Source of the DNA: Trichopria drosophilae
Taxonomy: Eukaryota; Arthropoda; Insecta; Hymenoptera; Diapriidae
NCBI GenBank assembly: GCA_030407085.1
Contig: CM059587.1
Location: 81,171,001 to 81,235,000 of the forward strand
DNA: 64,000 bases
Direction: 5' to 3'
In this document: positions 47,701-59,099 of the stretch, piece after piece
Numbering within the stretch: position 1 is the first letter of the stretch
Layout of the letters: each line of letters begins with the position of its first letter
Notes under the pieces: generated by a model
Seen by the model: the letters and a program-made list of their open reading frames with translations, nothing else
Databases searched by the model: none
What the model was told of the DNA's origin: nothing
Position numbers and translations under genes: made by a program

Positions 47701-50700
47701 CGACATACCAATGTAATCTCCATATTCACCTTCATCCATTAACCGTTCGTGCACTACCGAATTGTCTGAGAATGAGTCTGAGTCCTCTGTAAAAATCAAT
47801 AAAAGTTTTATGTACATTATAGATATTACCTAATGTATCTAAATTGACGTACGTACACGGAGAGAAATTTCTAGCGTTTATACGATGGGTCACCTTCACC
47901 CGAAAAGACGCGGGCTCTGTCTTACGCAATTTGTTTGTTTTCATATTGTTTTCAGGCGACCGCATACATTGACAACGTGGACACGTACTCTATTCCCTTA
48001 AGATCCACCGGATTTGACGGTGGGTACTGTCATGGAACGCAGCGATAGGATGTTCGTACTATATTCGCTAGAAATTTCTTTCCGTGTACACGGAATATTA
48101 CACACAGGAATAAGTTAATTATGGTTCCATTTATCTACTGTTTTATAGCATTAATGGTGTATCAATAGAGGTACTTTAGAAAATTAGTAAACTTTTCTAT
48201 ACTTCAACGTTTATCATGGTTTTCCTTTAAAACTGCAGACTTGACAGAAAATTTTCGTGGAACAAAATTGTCTTAAAATTAGTTAAAGAAAACTCTCAAA
48301 CTTTTTCAACATTTTGTTTTAACATTTTCGAAAAACCATCATTAGCCAATTCTAAGATTTTTCGATTGTAAGAATATTTTTTCTAAGTCTATTGTTTTTG
48401 AGACAAAATTTGTTAATTTAAACAAAAAAATTGTCATTGCGGCATCTATTTTGGATCCGCCATGCTGTAAAAAAATGTTATTCCTCAACTACTCTTTACT
48501 ACAACTGTCGGGTCCACCAATAACGTGCATTATAAGTCAGTGGAAACACAAAATTACAAAAAAAAAACATTAGTGACAAGATTTACTTTTAAACTTTTTA
48601 ATAGAAAATAGCGTCCCCAAAACGTTTATAGATGTTACTTTCGAAGGAAATATAAATTATTTGTACAAATTTGTATACTTAAAAAGTCGAAATAGAACTT
48701 CAGGATGCCTGGACGTTAAAGGGTTAAACTTTCTGCATTATATTAACGCAAGAAGTTTCAGATACATACCATGAACGACACGTCTGCCATTCTCTTCGTC
48801 GGGACTGAACAATTCCAGAAATCCGGTTTTTATGTATTAGTTTATATGATTAGTACACAGGAATTAGGATATGCAATTTTGGTTGAAATAATATTTGAAA
48901 ATAGAAGATGCTAGACGAGAATAAATTTTCTGAAAAATTGTAATTATTGCAAAGTTTGTACTGTATAACCGTATGGAAGCAAAATGTTCCGTAACGGTCT
49001 AAATGCTAAAATAAAACGAAAAATGATTATTATTTAATTATACCATCTAAATTTTCTATTTCATTGCCATCATCCTCTGCGTCGGCCATAATAGTTCCCG
49101 GAATTTGATTTTGGAGAATGTCATCTCGATCGGAGTCGTCACCTTACAACTATTACAAAAAACGCAGAATGAGTACCAAAAGATAGGAACTACAATACCC
49201 ACGACATGAAGAAAAAATTCTCATATATATATATAAACGAATGAGGCCAATAAATTGTGGAACAAACACAACATTTAATAATATATGTAAAAGATGGGGT
49301 ACCATCGGTGGAATGAACGTTTTGTTCATTACAAATTTCAAATAATGGCCCATATCTGTCCTCGATACTTGCCGTGGACAGGGTATTCAAGACAGGCCCC
49401 TTCAGGGAGGCACACTTCTCGTGCAGCTCATCGATTGTGATCATTCTAGTTTGATAATCCAGCCATGCTAAGCATTATAAAGTATCAAAAAATTAGGTTC
49501 ACAATTTTCTATAGTCCATTACACAATACAATTGCTTCATATGAAAAATATGGAACTCTAATTAACCTTTCTGAAGTGTTTCTCCTTTATAAACTGACTC
49601 GTACCGCTGAGGCCTCGACAACGTTTTCCCGTTTTTAAGCAGACCCATGTCAGCCCTTGCGCGGAATTGCAATTTTAAAAATTTGTCTGAAAATAATACA
49701 CAAGTTTCCGGTTAAATACAAGTCACGGTGCAAACTTCTGTACTTCAATTTATTTATATAACATTGCAACTGATTTTGTAGGAAAATGTTCAAATTATAT
49801 GTTATATAATTCAATTATTTTTGGATTTATGAGTCACAAAGGATAAAACGTGTCATCTCAATTGCTGCACAAGATCAGTCGCAATGTTGTAGAAATAAGT
49901 TAAGTTAAACAAATTTATACATAGGGGTTAGAAGTGGTTCCGTTATGTATATCTGATTCACTTGAAAATCGTTACTCGGGGGTTTTTGGGGTCGCTGATT
50001 CCGAATCTGATCTCAGTTTTTCAACATTCAAAATCGCGGATCCAATATGGCGGATGACTTTTAAAAAAAAATGATACAATTCGCTTGAAAATTGTTAATC
50101 GGGTTAAAATATAAACATATTTTCAAGGTCAAAGATGACAGTACTTTTTATCAGTATTTTTTTCTTATTCAATTTATCAAAATACGTAGGAAAAAAGCAC
50201 CCTGAAACACTCGCTTCTACTAGAAATGAAATTTAACCTTGGACCGATTTCCAAGGTAAAATTGTCTAGAGGAATTGGAAAACTATTTTTTAAGTATTTA
50301 AACATCAAATTTCGTCTAAAAACATTAAATATTTTGTGCTTCTTAACTGGTCAATATATCGACCATCCCCGAAGCTAAAAGGTTAATAGGCTTAGCGAGG
50401 CAAGATCATCACATACATTTACCAATAAAACACCACGGATAAGGCCGGGGGCCCATCGTTCTACCCACTACGGCGTTATAAGATTCGATGGCGTTGTTCG
50501 TTCGCCGACTTAATAAGTATACGGAAAATCCCGCGGGTGTTACTCTTCCCAGCCAGTAGTTCTTAAAATACAGTATGAATGGTTTGAAATGTTTTTTTAG
50601 TTCTCCAGACAAGGCGTTTGCAATTTTGTTAAATTGATTTCTTATCGCATCTGGAGGCAGATACGCGAGACTCATGACTTTTTTAACAAATCTGGTGGCT

Positions 50701-52879
50701 TCTATGTTGCTGCGCAGTAGCGCGTTGAGTTGCAAGGTCCTCAACCTTCTTACGAGCGCCTAAATGGAAGTAAATAATGTAAGCGATCATAAAACCTAAA
50801 ATTTTTATAGTACAAAATACTTACTCTGTCAAAATGGACATTGCAGCCAATTTGTCGAGCAGACAATGTGGTTGCGGCGGCGTTTCGCAAGGCCTTCTCG
50901 TAATCACTATTTCTCTTGCTATCATCTCGGTAGCATGTGATTCTTTATATGGTGAAACACGCTTTGATAAGCGGCCTCCGTTTGTGCGGACATTACCGAC
51001 CATACGAAGGGGACAGCCTGTAAAAAGTATATATTTGAGATATTTATGTAAGACGATTGACTAGGTGCCTAACAAAAATGAGTATCACTCATATAACAAG
51101 TTTATTTCAAAGAAATTGATATAAGATACGCTTAAGATTCATGCAAGACTATATCAAAATGAAGACATGCAGAAACAAATCAGCTGAGTCAGCCGAGAAA
51201 TTTACAGATTTCACCAATTCTTTCGCTAAAACAGCTTTTACAGTTCCGTTGGGGGTTACCTATAATTTCTGCATATTTTTCAAATTGAAGCTGCAGATGT
51301 AGCATGATATACATAACTGCTAATATTGCTGCAACGTTAAGATACATAAAAACAGCCATCATTACAGATATTATCGGCAATCCGTGTGGAAACTGTTAGC
51401 TGATGTGAATACGTATAGTCGTATCATTTTTCTCCAATATAGAAATTTAAAATTAAGTATTCCCATATATAATACTATTTTTCATGTACATTTCTCATTA
51501 AAAAAATGCCCATGATGGTCCTATTTAATTATTGTTACAAATTATCTTACATGATTATATCGTACGCCCATAACGATTAATAATTGGCGAGCTTCGAGCA
51601 GGCGTGGCTTAACCTTGAACGTGGCGTCAATGAAAATTTTATTCACGGAGGGAGAAATTTCCTGAGTAACGAAATCCTCATCATAAAATATCAGATGTTC
51701 ATCATTGTGTATATCCGCCACCATACGGCAGCACATCTTCCCCGATTCGTACTCAAGTAATCGCTCCGTAGACGTGACTGCATTATACAATCCTCTGATG
51801 TTGGTAGGATTACGCGGATAAATATTCTGCCGACATCGAATCATAAACGACCTGATATTCGTGTACGTCACCTTATCGGCAATCTCTGGATATCTAAATG
51901 ATTATAATGACACGTGTAATTTTACATTTATAAAAAGACACACATTTTTAATTTAATACGCAAAACTATTACAAAAGAATTGTTGTGTCAAAAAGTTGGC
52001 GTAAATTACACCAATTTCTTTGAATTGAGGCATTCAATTCCGAGCGAAATTGCTGCACTATTTCAATATCTTGTTCCGTGACGCAGGCATCACTGTGCGG
52101 TTTCATTATCTAATTATCGCCATGCTCACGTTTTGCGGTTGCACCGCAATTGTTGGAACATCGCAGGTAACTATAAAATAGATGAATTTATATATATATT
52201 CTATATATTTGTATATAGTAATGATTATAAACGATCTAATAAAAAACGACCCGTATTTTGGCCCGTCCAAACTGTTTTGTCCAGATTCTTGTGGCCTCGA
52301 CTCTCCCAAAGATGCAATACTAGCATTTTTCGATACAAGGGCGTAGAATGCGATTCACGATTAGATAGGAGCGGTGGGTAAAATCGAATTCTTACGACGA
52401 CGAGCTGAGGTCCCAGATCTACCCGAGAAAAACCTTTCCACGTGCCCAATCGTGCACAGGATTTTCTACGCAGCTTTTTTCTACACGGCCCTTTTCTACA
52501 CAAAATATATTTATTTATTTTCACCAGCCCATTTGAATACGATTTATTATATGCATACACTGAATTCCGTGTTCAATTCTATACTAACTTTGCGGCATAG
52601 GCATCATATGGCACTGTTACTCGTTGACCTGAAAAAGGTTTTTGGAAAAAATGACATTTTTGGCAATTATCATGAAAATCGCCTAACGAGGTCTGCAATC
52701 ATGCCTGACTTCACACAAATCAGTTTCGTGCAGGAATGAAGCGAATCCCGAGTAAAAAAAATTGTCTTTGAGAGATCACAGAGTGATCTCGCACTCGTCG
52801 GTCTCGCTGATGTCACTCATATGGGACAGAGCGAGACTTCCGAGAGATTATTTCGCTGCGCTATAGAAATTCGTCTCTG

Positions 52880-55195
52880 AAAGATCTTTCCGGTCGATGA
52901 GTTGATGGTTCCGATCGACGAAGAAGAGTTAATTGATTATATAATCGACGGAATTTCGGATCTTTCATTACGAAACCAAGCGCGAATTCAACAGTTTAAG
53001 GAAAAGAAAGATTTATTGAACGCGTTTGAGAAGATTGTTCTGGAATATGCAACGAAAAGCGCTCAAGGGAATACTGGAAATGTTTCTGACAAAACGCCAC
53101 GTGACAAGAAGATTGTTGGCGATAACACTCCTTCCTTGCGCTGCTATAATTGCAGTAAAAACGGACATACATCGGCTCAGTGTACAATGCCAAAAATACC
53201 TATTGGAGCATGTTTCAAATGCTTTCAATTGGGTCATCAATTGAAGGACTGTCCGAAAAAAATGCGCAAATTCCAAGCAAGGACCTGGTGGCTAATTTGT
53301 CAGAAAATATGATGGAAGAGCTACAAGAACAGCAAGTGAACTGCGTGACGTCACAACAACGAATAGGTGGCGCTTCGGAAAATCTTTTTGACAATCAATG
53401 CTTTAAGAACATCGCCTACGACTTCAAGTCTGGAGTAGGAAGTCATTGTGTAATTCTGGACAAACTAATGGACACCGGCAGCCCTATCAGCTTCGTCAAG
53501 GTGGGACTGGTACCAGCATCAAGTATAAGGCAGTATACTCCTCAGTCATCAGTGAAGTATAGTGGTTTAAACAATAGTCCGCTTGTACAATTGGGAATTG
53601 CTTTAGTAACGGTGACGTTAGACGGTGTTAGGCGCGAAATCGAGATTTTTGTTGTGCCAGCTGATACCATGCGTACTTCGGTAATTCTAGGTCGCAACGC
53701 GTTACGGATGTTGAATTTTGGATTAGTAGCTCTATCCGAACAGGAAGCTGAGGCCGTTAAAGGGATATTCGCGATCGACATATTAGACAATGACTTGACA
53801 GATTCGTTGCAAATCAATCCCGAAATAGATATTAGGTTACAAAGGAAATTAAAAGATTTGTTTATTTCTGAATACGTAAATAAGGAACGTCCCGAAGCTC
53901 CTAACGTAAAAACAGAACTTAGTTTGCGATTGACGAGTGACATTCTGATATATTTTAGGCCACGACGGCTTTCGTATAATGAAAAAGAGAATTTGCAAAA
54001 GATATTAGATTCATTGTTGGCGAAGGGAGTCATACGGAGAGTGATTCTCCGTATGCATCTCCGATAGTTTTGACGAGGAAAAAGAATTCCGAATTTAGGT
54101 TTTGTGTTGACTACCGGTTTTAAAATAACATTATGTTACGGAATAATTACCCCCTTCCGTTGATCGAAAACCATGTCGATAGTTTACGCGGTAAATGTTT
54201 CTTCACTTTGCTCGACCTGAGGGACGGATTTTACCATATCGATGTAGCACCGGATTCGATCAAATATACTGCGTTCACTACGCCTATTGGTCAATACGAA
54301 TTTCTGAAAATGCCTTTTGGTCTAATGCCAGCGCCGACCAAGTTTCAGAGGTTCGTAAACAAGGTATTTGCGAAGTTGATCAGATCGGGAAATATAGTTA
54401 ATTTATTTGGACGACATTTTGATTGCCACAGATACGGTACAGAAACATTTCGAGATTTTAAGAGAAGTCTTCTTTCTCATGGTAGAGAATTAACTCGAAA
54501 TGAGGCTCGATAAGTGCAAATTCTTGCAACAAGAAATAGAGTATCTGGGTTATAAGATCTCGTCTAATGGTATAATTCCGACCAATCATGGAGTAGAAGC
54601 CGTCGTAAACTTCCCCGTTCCTAAAAACGTTCGCGAAGTTCAATGTTTCCTTGGATTATGTGCCTACTTCCGCAAGTTCGTTGGCGGCTTCTCAGTTGTT
54701 GCCAAACGCCTTTACGATTTGTTACGAAAAAATGTAGAGTTTTCCTTTGGGGAATGCGAATATCAAGCTTTCGAGGCCCTTAAATAAAAATTGATCGAAG
54801 CCCAAGTCCTAAGCATATATGATCCCAGGGATGAGACGGAACTACACTGTGATACCAGTAAACTAGGGTATGGTGCCGTTTTGCTTCAGAAGAAGAGAGA
54901 CAACCTTTTCCATCCTGTCCCTTACTTCTCAAAACACACTACCGACGCCGAATCTAGGTATCACAGTATTGAGCTCGAAGCCCTGGCGATCATACGATAA
55001 AACCTTGGAACATGGGGGGGGAGCGAAAAAATGAAGTATGTCGATGCGTTAAGCCGGATGGTTAGTGTCATGATTGTGGAGGAAAATTCCTTTGAATCCA
55101 ATTTGATAATCAGTCAGAATCTTGACACTACTATTCAAGACTTTCGTAGGGAACTACAATTTACTATTGACAATTTAGGCAATTGCTAAACCGAC
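52880..55195 (+). pseudogene. Decayed Ty3/Gypsy-like LTR retrotransposon, gag-pol remnant
   Basis: In order: a gag C-terminal region with two zinc knuckles (CYNCSKNGHTSAQC, CFKCFQLGHQLKDC), an aspartic protease (LMDTGSP), a reverse transcriptase (YPLPLIENHVD, FYHIDVAPDS, MPFGLMPAPTKFQ), the connection (LGYKISSNG, VQCFLGLCAYFRKFV) and RNase H (DTSKLGYGAVL). A stretch after RNase H ends near 55195 (KYVDALSRM). Breaks are frameshifts near 53270 and 54030, a TAA near 54121, loss of the catalytic YxDD region near 54410, a TAA at 54785 and a deletion near 55010. No LTRs or integrase were found. Two zinc knuckles hint at the Mag lineage. Confidence 0.85.
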
Positions 55196-55199
55196 CCCG

Positions 55200-55990
55200 T
55201 CGATAACGTCAGTTTCTAACCTGACATATTCTAATTAAATAAAAAGTGTTGAAAACTATGGATTCGACAAAAAATGTAGAGCATATATAATTCTGTAGCT
55301 AAAATGTGCTAGGCATTTGTTTCGTAATCGCAAAAGAATTTTCGTAAAACAGCGAAGAAATTGATCTCACAGAAGTTCACACCTATTAAAAATTTAAACG
55401 GTCGGATCTAGCGTGACTTGGCGATACCAACTTAAAATTCTAACATCACTACAATATTGAACAAATAAACGTGCAATTAGTGAGCTTTGATGTTCAGAAA
55501 CATATTTAAAAAACGTAAAATATCAACGAAATGCGATGTGAATCGAATATAACCCTCTCACAAATAAATACATTATGATAGTAGGATAGCACCGATGCAC
55601 ATTCATTCGACGAAATATCAGCATTAGCAAGTTTTCCTAGTTTAATTTTCGACTATTGAATGAGGTCAATTAACTTCGTTAAATCCCTAGGAAGTCGTAT
55701 GATATGAGTAGCGAGGAGCTTAGGAGAGATCGATAGAAAAGGAACCAGAGAGATTTTTCGAAAAATCGATAATCGGTTCCAGCAAATTTTCCGAGCTTTT
55801 TTTTACCGATGATCGGGGTCGATTATGTTCGTTGAACTTTTATCGTTGTGAACTTCTGTCAGATTTCAATTTCACGAGGATAGCAATGAATGACGCTGAA
55901 ACTAGCAGGGGATTCGTCTACCCTTCGACGCATAGTAAAATCGCGTAAAAACTTATTAAAACGATGAAAATTCATAATATATTCTCTCGG
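55200..55990. other. AT-rich non-coding stretch
   Basis: No gene is supported. Its right end (about 55920-55999) is the first part of a tandem unit that continues after the inserted element at 58806. Confidence 0.5.
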
Positions 55991-56032
55991 GCGTATATTC
56001 CCGAGCAAAAATCTGTCCAGACTGCCTGAAAA

Positions 56033-56340
56033 CTTAGCAGGGCCTGATCAGGCATCAATCAGACCCGCCTGATAAGGTGTGCCTTATCACTCCCGGATCA
56101 GGCCCTGAACAGGCAGAAAACAGGCGCGCCTGGTAAGGTGTGCCTTATGACTCCCGGATCAGGCCTTGAACAGGCAGAAATCAGGCGCGCCTGATAATGT
56201 GCCTTGTCACTTCCGGATCAGGCCCTGACCGGGCTGCAATCAGGCGCGCCTGATAAGGTGTCCATTGTCACTCCCGGATCAGGCCCTGAACAGGCAGCAG
56301 TCATGCGCGCCTGATAAGGTAGGTCTTAATACTGCCGGAC
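56033..56340 (+). repeat. 61-bp subterminal tandem repeat (about 5 units)
   Basis: CCGGATCAGGC (last copy CCGGACCATGC) recurs at 56093, 56154, 56213, 56274 and 56335, giving periods of 61, 59, 61 and 61. Units include GGCGCGCCTGATAAGG and TGAACAGGCAG. The direct repeats are adjacent without spacers, so this is not a CRISPR array. Confidence 0.9.
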
Positions 56341-56931
56341 CATGCACTCGTCAGAGGACTACAACCTGCATCTTATCAGGCAAACGTAGTTGTTGCCTGA
56401 CCACGTTCAAACAGAGGATTGCAAAGCAAACTTTACTTGTAGCTGCATATGAGAATTTGTTATAAACATCATTAAAAGAGGTTTCACGAGAAATATGAAT
56501 GCAACATTTGGTTCTACGGGATAAATTATGTGAAAAACGTACATGTATTATTGTATTACTATTATAAAGAATAAATAACAATAATAAATATACGTTTCAT
56601 ACATAATTTACTCCGTAATATCGATTGCCGCAAATAGATTTTGTCTAAAACCGTGTTTGACGAAATTGTTTATAAAATATTAATATAAATAATTATATAA
56701 TTATAAATAAGAAAACACACATATTTTATTTTTATCAAATATCCTATGTCCAGTCGTTAATGTGGCGCTAACCGCCATGTGATTAGCATGGGCCAAAGCT
56801 GATTTTCGATCATATTATTTACTTATTATTTTTAACAACAAATTTACGACTTTTAACAAAACATTGTACTTATTTTTTTCAATTTTTCTCTTAGATAGGA
56901 TTAAAACCGCCAGATTTAATATAGAACCACT

Positions 56932-58052
56932 CTGCGGTACGGTACGAAATGTACCGCAAACGACTGGCTGCAGTTCAGCGAAGGGGGGCCCTCCGAATTG
57001 CCTGCTCCTATCGCACGGTCTCGGAACCCGCAGCGATGGTGGTGGCTGGTGTCATTCCCATCCACTTCCTCGCCCAGGAGCGAATGTTCGTCCACCAGAA
57101 CAAATCACAGATGGGGTTGTCCTGCGCCAGAGAGACTGCCAGAAGAAGGACCATGGAAGCCTGGCAGGATCTCTGGACCCAGGAAACAAGAGGGAGATGG
57201 ACTGCTCGCCTCATCGGCGAGCTAAAGGATTGGACCGATCGCCAGTTTGGCGAGGTAAGTTATTACTTGACGCAGTTCCTGACAGGACACGGCCTGTTCC
57301 GCCTCTACCTTTACAAAATGGGAAAGGTAGCGGACCCAGGCTGTGTGTACTGCGGCTGCATCCGAGACGATGCCCTCCACACGTTCTTTGAATGTGAGCA
57401 GTGGAGGTACGCCAGGTGTGGCCTAGAAGAAGAGATTGGACAATTCAAAGCGAAGACACCTGGGCAAGGACTGCCGATTTTGTCGAGGCGGTCCTTCGAC
57501 ACAAGAAGACGGACGCGGATGCAGCCGCAGCACGATGAAGAGAAGGTCAGGCAATTAAGAGTCCAACCTATTTATTTATAACAGAAGACGACGCAGCCAC
57601 TGGGCGCCAGTGGTTGCGGAATACATCGTACTGTGATGTGTGTCTCTGTTTTTTAATGGGATGTACGTATCTGATACTTTGTTGTGATATGTACTTATTT
57701 ATTTTTTTATCAGCGTGACGCAGCGGTCACTGGGATCCAGTGGTCGCCAAGACGTCAGCTTTTAAATACCGGACGACGAAAGAGATGTAAAGTATTTATT
57801 TATTTTTTTACTGGAAGGACGCGGCAGTTACTGGGATCCAGTATCTGCCCAATAACCGATGCCTCCGCGAAGTATTGTTATTAGTTCCGCGGTGGTCACT
57901 TGAACGTCGGTCGGATAAGAAGGTTAGGGTTTAGTGGGTATGCCTGTGTCGGATAACAGGTGAGTCCCACACACGGGGGAGTCTCGCACGACTCCCTTAC
58001 GGTGCTTAACGCATTCCCCCCTTCTTCGGATAAAAAAAAAAAAAAAAAAAAA
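56932..58052 (+). mobile_element. R1-like non-LTR retrotransposon, 5'-truncated
   Basis: The insertion is flanked by a 14-bp duplication, AATATAGAACCACT, at 56918-56931 and 58053-58066. It ends in a run of about 23 A. It keeps only the C-terminal coding part (56949-57581) and a 3' UTR of about 470 bp. GC content is clearly higher than the surroundings. The intact poly-A and perfect duplication indicate a fairly young insertion. Confidence 0.9.
56949..57581 (+). pseudogene. R1-like LINE ORF2, C-terminal part
   Basis: The 210-codon frame covers the region after the reverse transcriptase: a helical segment (LAAVQRRGALRIACSYRTVS), a Trp-rich stretch (WQDLWTQET, WTARLI) and the zinc-knuckle-like CVYCGCIRDDALHTFFEC. 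This pattern is typical of R1/TRAS-type retrotransposons. The reverse transcriptase and endonuclease are missing through 5' truncation, so it cannot act alone. Confidence 0.8.
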
Positions 58053-58245
58053 AATATAGAACCACTATTGTCCAAGTTGTTTCTTTACAAAATGTTATAA
58101 ACTATTATTTTTTATAAACAAAAAAACACGGGTATTTGATTTTTGGCAGGTATTTTATTGACGATAGTTGGTTTGACGCTACCTGAGTTGTGCTAGGTAT
58201 GGGCCTTAATGGGTTAATAGAAGACACAATTTTTTATAAAATGCT

Positions 58246-58325
58246 GCAATTGCGAGCGTAGCGTAGTGGTTAAGGCGCCAGCGTACAGTGAGCGAGAGAC
58301 CCGCGTTCGATTCCCGGTCGGGGTA
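58246..58325 (+). other. tRNA-like sequence (SINE head or tRNA pseudogene)
   Basis: It has an A-box-like TAGCGTAGTGGTTAAGG and a B box GTTCGATTCCCGG at tRNA-like spacing. The T arm has one mismatch (CCGCG/CCCGG). The 5' end GCGAGCG does not pair with the 3' end CGGGGT, so no proper acceptor stem forms. A tRNA-derived SINE head is likelier than a working tRNA. Confidence 0.5.
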
Positions 58326-58815
58326 AAATTTTTTCTTAATTATTTGTGAGCATTGAAAAATGCAAATACAGGATATAAAAGTATAATATAAAATATAAAT
58401 AATATAAAACATTTTTAATGTTTAAAAATTAAATTCAGAAATAAAAATTACATAATCATTCGAATGACACATTTATGAAATGTTGGATTAATAATATAAT
58501 AAATATATATCATTAAATATAAAGTGTATATAAAAGTGACTCGTACATTTGTTTGATTCATTTTATTTAATTATTATTGTTTAAACGAACTTTAGAGGTA
58601 CCTCATCAGGCCCTTATAAAGCCCTGATCAAGCCCTGACAGAGGCCTGACCAGGGCCTTATTTCAGGATGCCTGATCAGGCCCGGACCAAAATAATCGTT
58701 ACGTTTCTGATCAGGCCTTGATAGGGTAGCCTGATAAGGGCCTGAAATATAATCAGGCAGCCTGAGCAGGGCCTGATCAGGGCCCTATCGAAATTTCTAC
58801 TCGGGTTTATTATCA

Positions 58816-59060
58816 TTATGAAAATCGTAAAACCATTTTTGTCCCGGCGGCGGACTTGTAACTTTTTTAAAACGGGCACTAATATCGACGAAACATCTAA
58901 ATGCTACGTAAAATCGCATAAAAATTAATTAATAGGTCGAAAATGCGTATTCTATTCAATCGTACGTATATTTTGTACTATTATGAAAATTGTAAAACCA
59001 TGTTTGTTCCGGCGACGGACTTCTAACTTTTTTAAAACGGCACAACTATCGAAAAAAACA
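58816..59060 (+). repeat. Direct repeat of about 165 bp
   Basis: AAAATCGTAAAACCATTTTTG at about 58819 recurs as AAAATTGTAAAACCATG near 58985. Both are followed by CGGACTTNTAACTTTTTTAAAACGG-type sequence. The first unit began at about 55925, before the inserted element. Confidence 0.75.
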
Positions 59061-59099
59061 GCTAGACGCAGCGCAATTAATACACGGAAAGAAATGACA

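Larger units (their letters stand above)
40693..52170 (-). pseudogene. Spliced FLYWCH zinc finger plus MULE transposase gene, about 13 exons
   Basis: Exons on the minus strand are 52170-51973, 51893-51551, 51017-50825, 50759-50423, 49686-49567, 49467-49303, 49142-49044, 47786-47709, 46220-46107, 45989-45876, 41164-41063 and 40847-40693, ending in TGA. A 35-nt exon at 48804-48770 would break frame. Splice sites are GT-AG and phases agree from exon to exon. The exon at 52170 encodes the C-terminal half of a FLYWCH-type finger (LRCSNNCGATAKREHGDN). The MULE core has KIFIDATFKV, MSAQTEAAYQSVFHHI, SDYEKALRN and GCNVHF, then RRTNNAIESYNAVVGR. An acidic region and a basic tail (GRRGRWAKRNVRRRL) follow. 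Breaks are a TAG in the first listed exon and a frameshift near 50927. Upstream exons were not found. Confidence 0.75.
56000..58805. mobile_element. DNA element with CCCGAG ends and subterminal 61-bp repeats
   Basis: The left end CCCGAGCAAAAAT and the right end, reverse-complemented CCCGAGTAGAAAT, are imperfect inverted repeats. Inside the left end are five 61-bp units; inside the right end (58595-58795) are degenerate CCTGATCAGGC motifs. The element interrupts a tandem host repeat whose second unit (58890-59060) shows an unfilled site. It holds a 5'-truncated LINE and a tRNA-like sequence but no transposase, so it is non-autonomous. The superfamily is not known to me. Confidence 0.65.

Noticed and set aside
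50821..51003. Minus-strand frame with a CPLRMVGN-like start, first read as a zinc finger exon
   Set aside because: The exon is real but the other frames give the expected MULE core motifs and match both neighbouring exons.
52225..52560. Minus-strand frame as the first exon of the FLYWCH-MULE gene
   Set aside because: It has no N-terminal FLYWCH motif and no convincing donor joining to 52170.
56033..56340. CRISPR-like array
   Set aside because: The repeats are contiguous and diverged, without unique spacers, in a eukaryotic transposon.
58246..58325. Functional tRNA gene
   Set aside because: The acceptor stem does not pair and the T stem has a mismatch, so it is listed only as tRNA-like.
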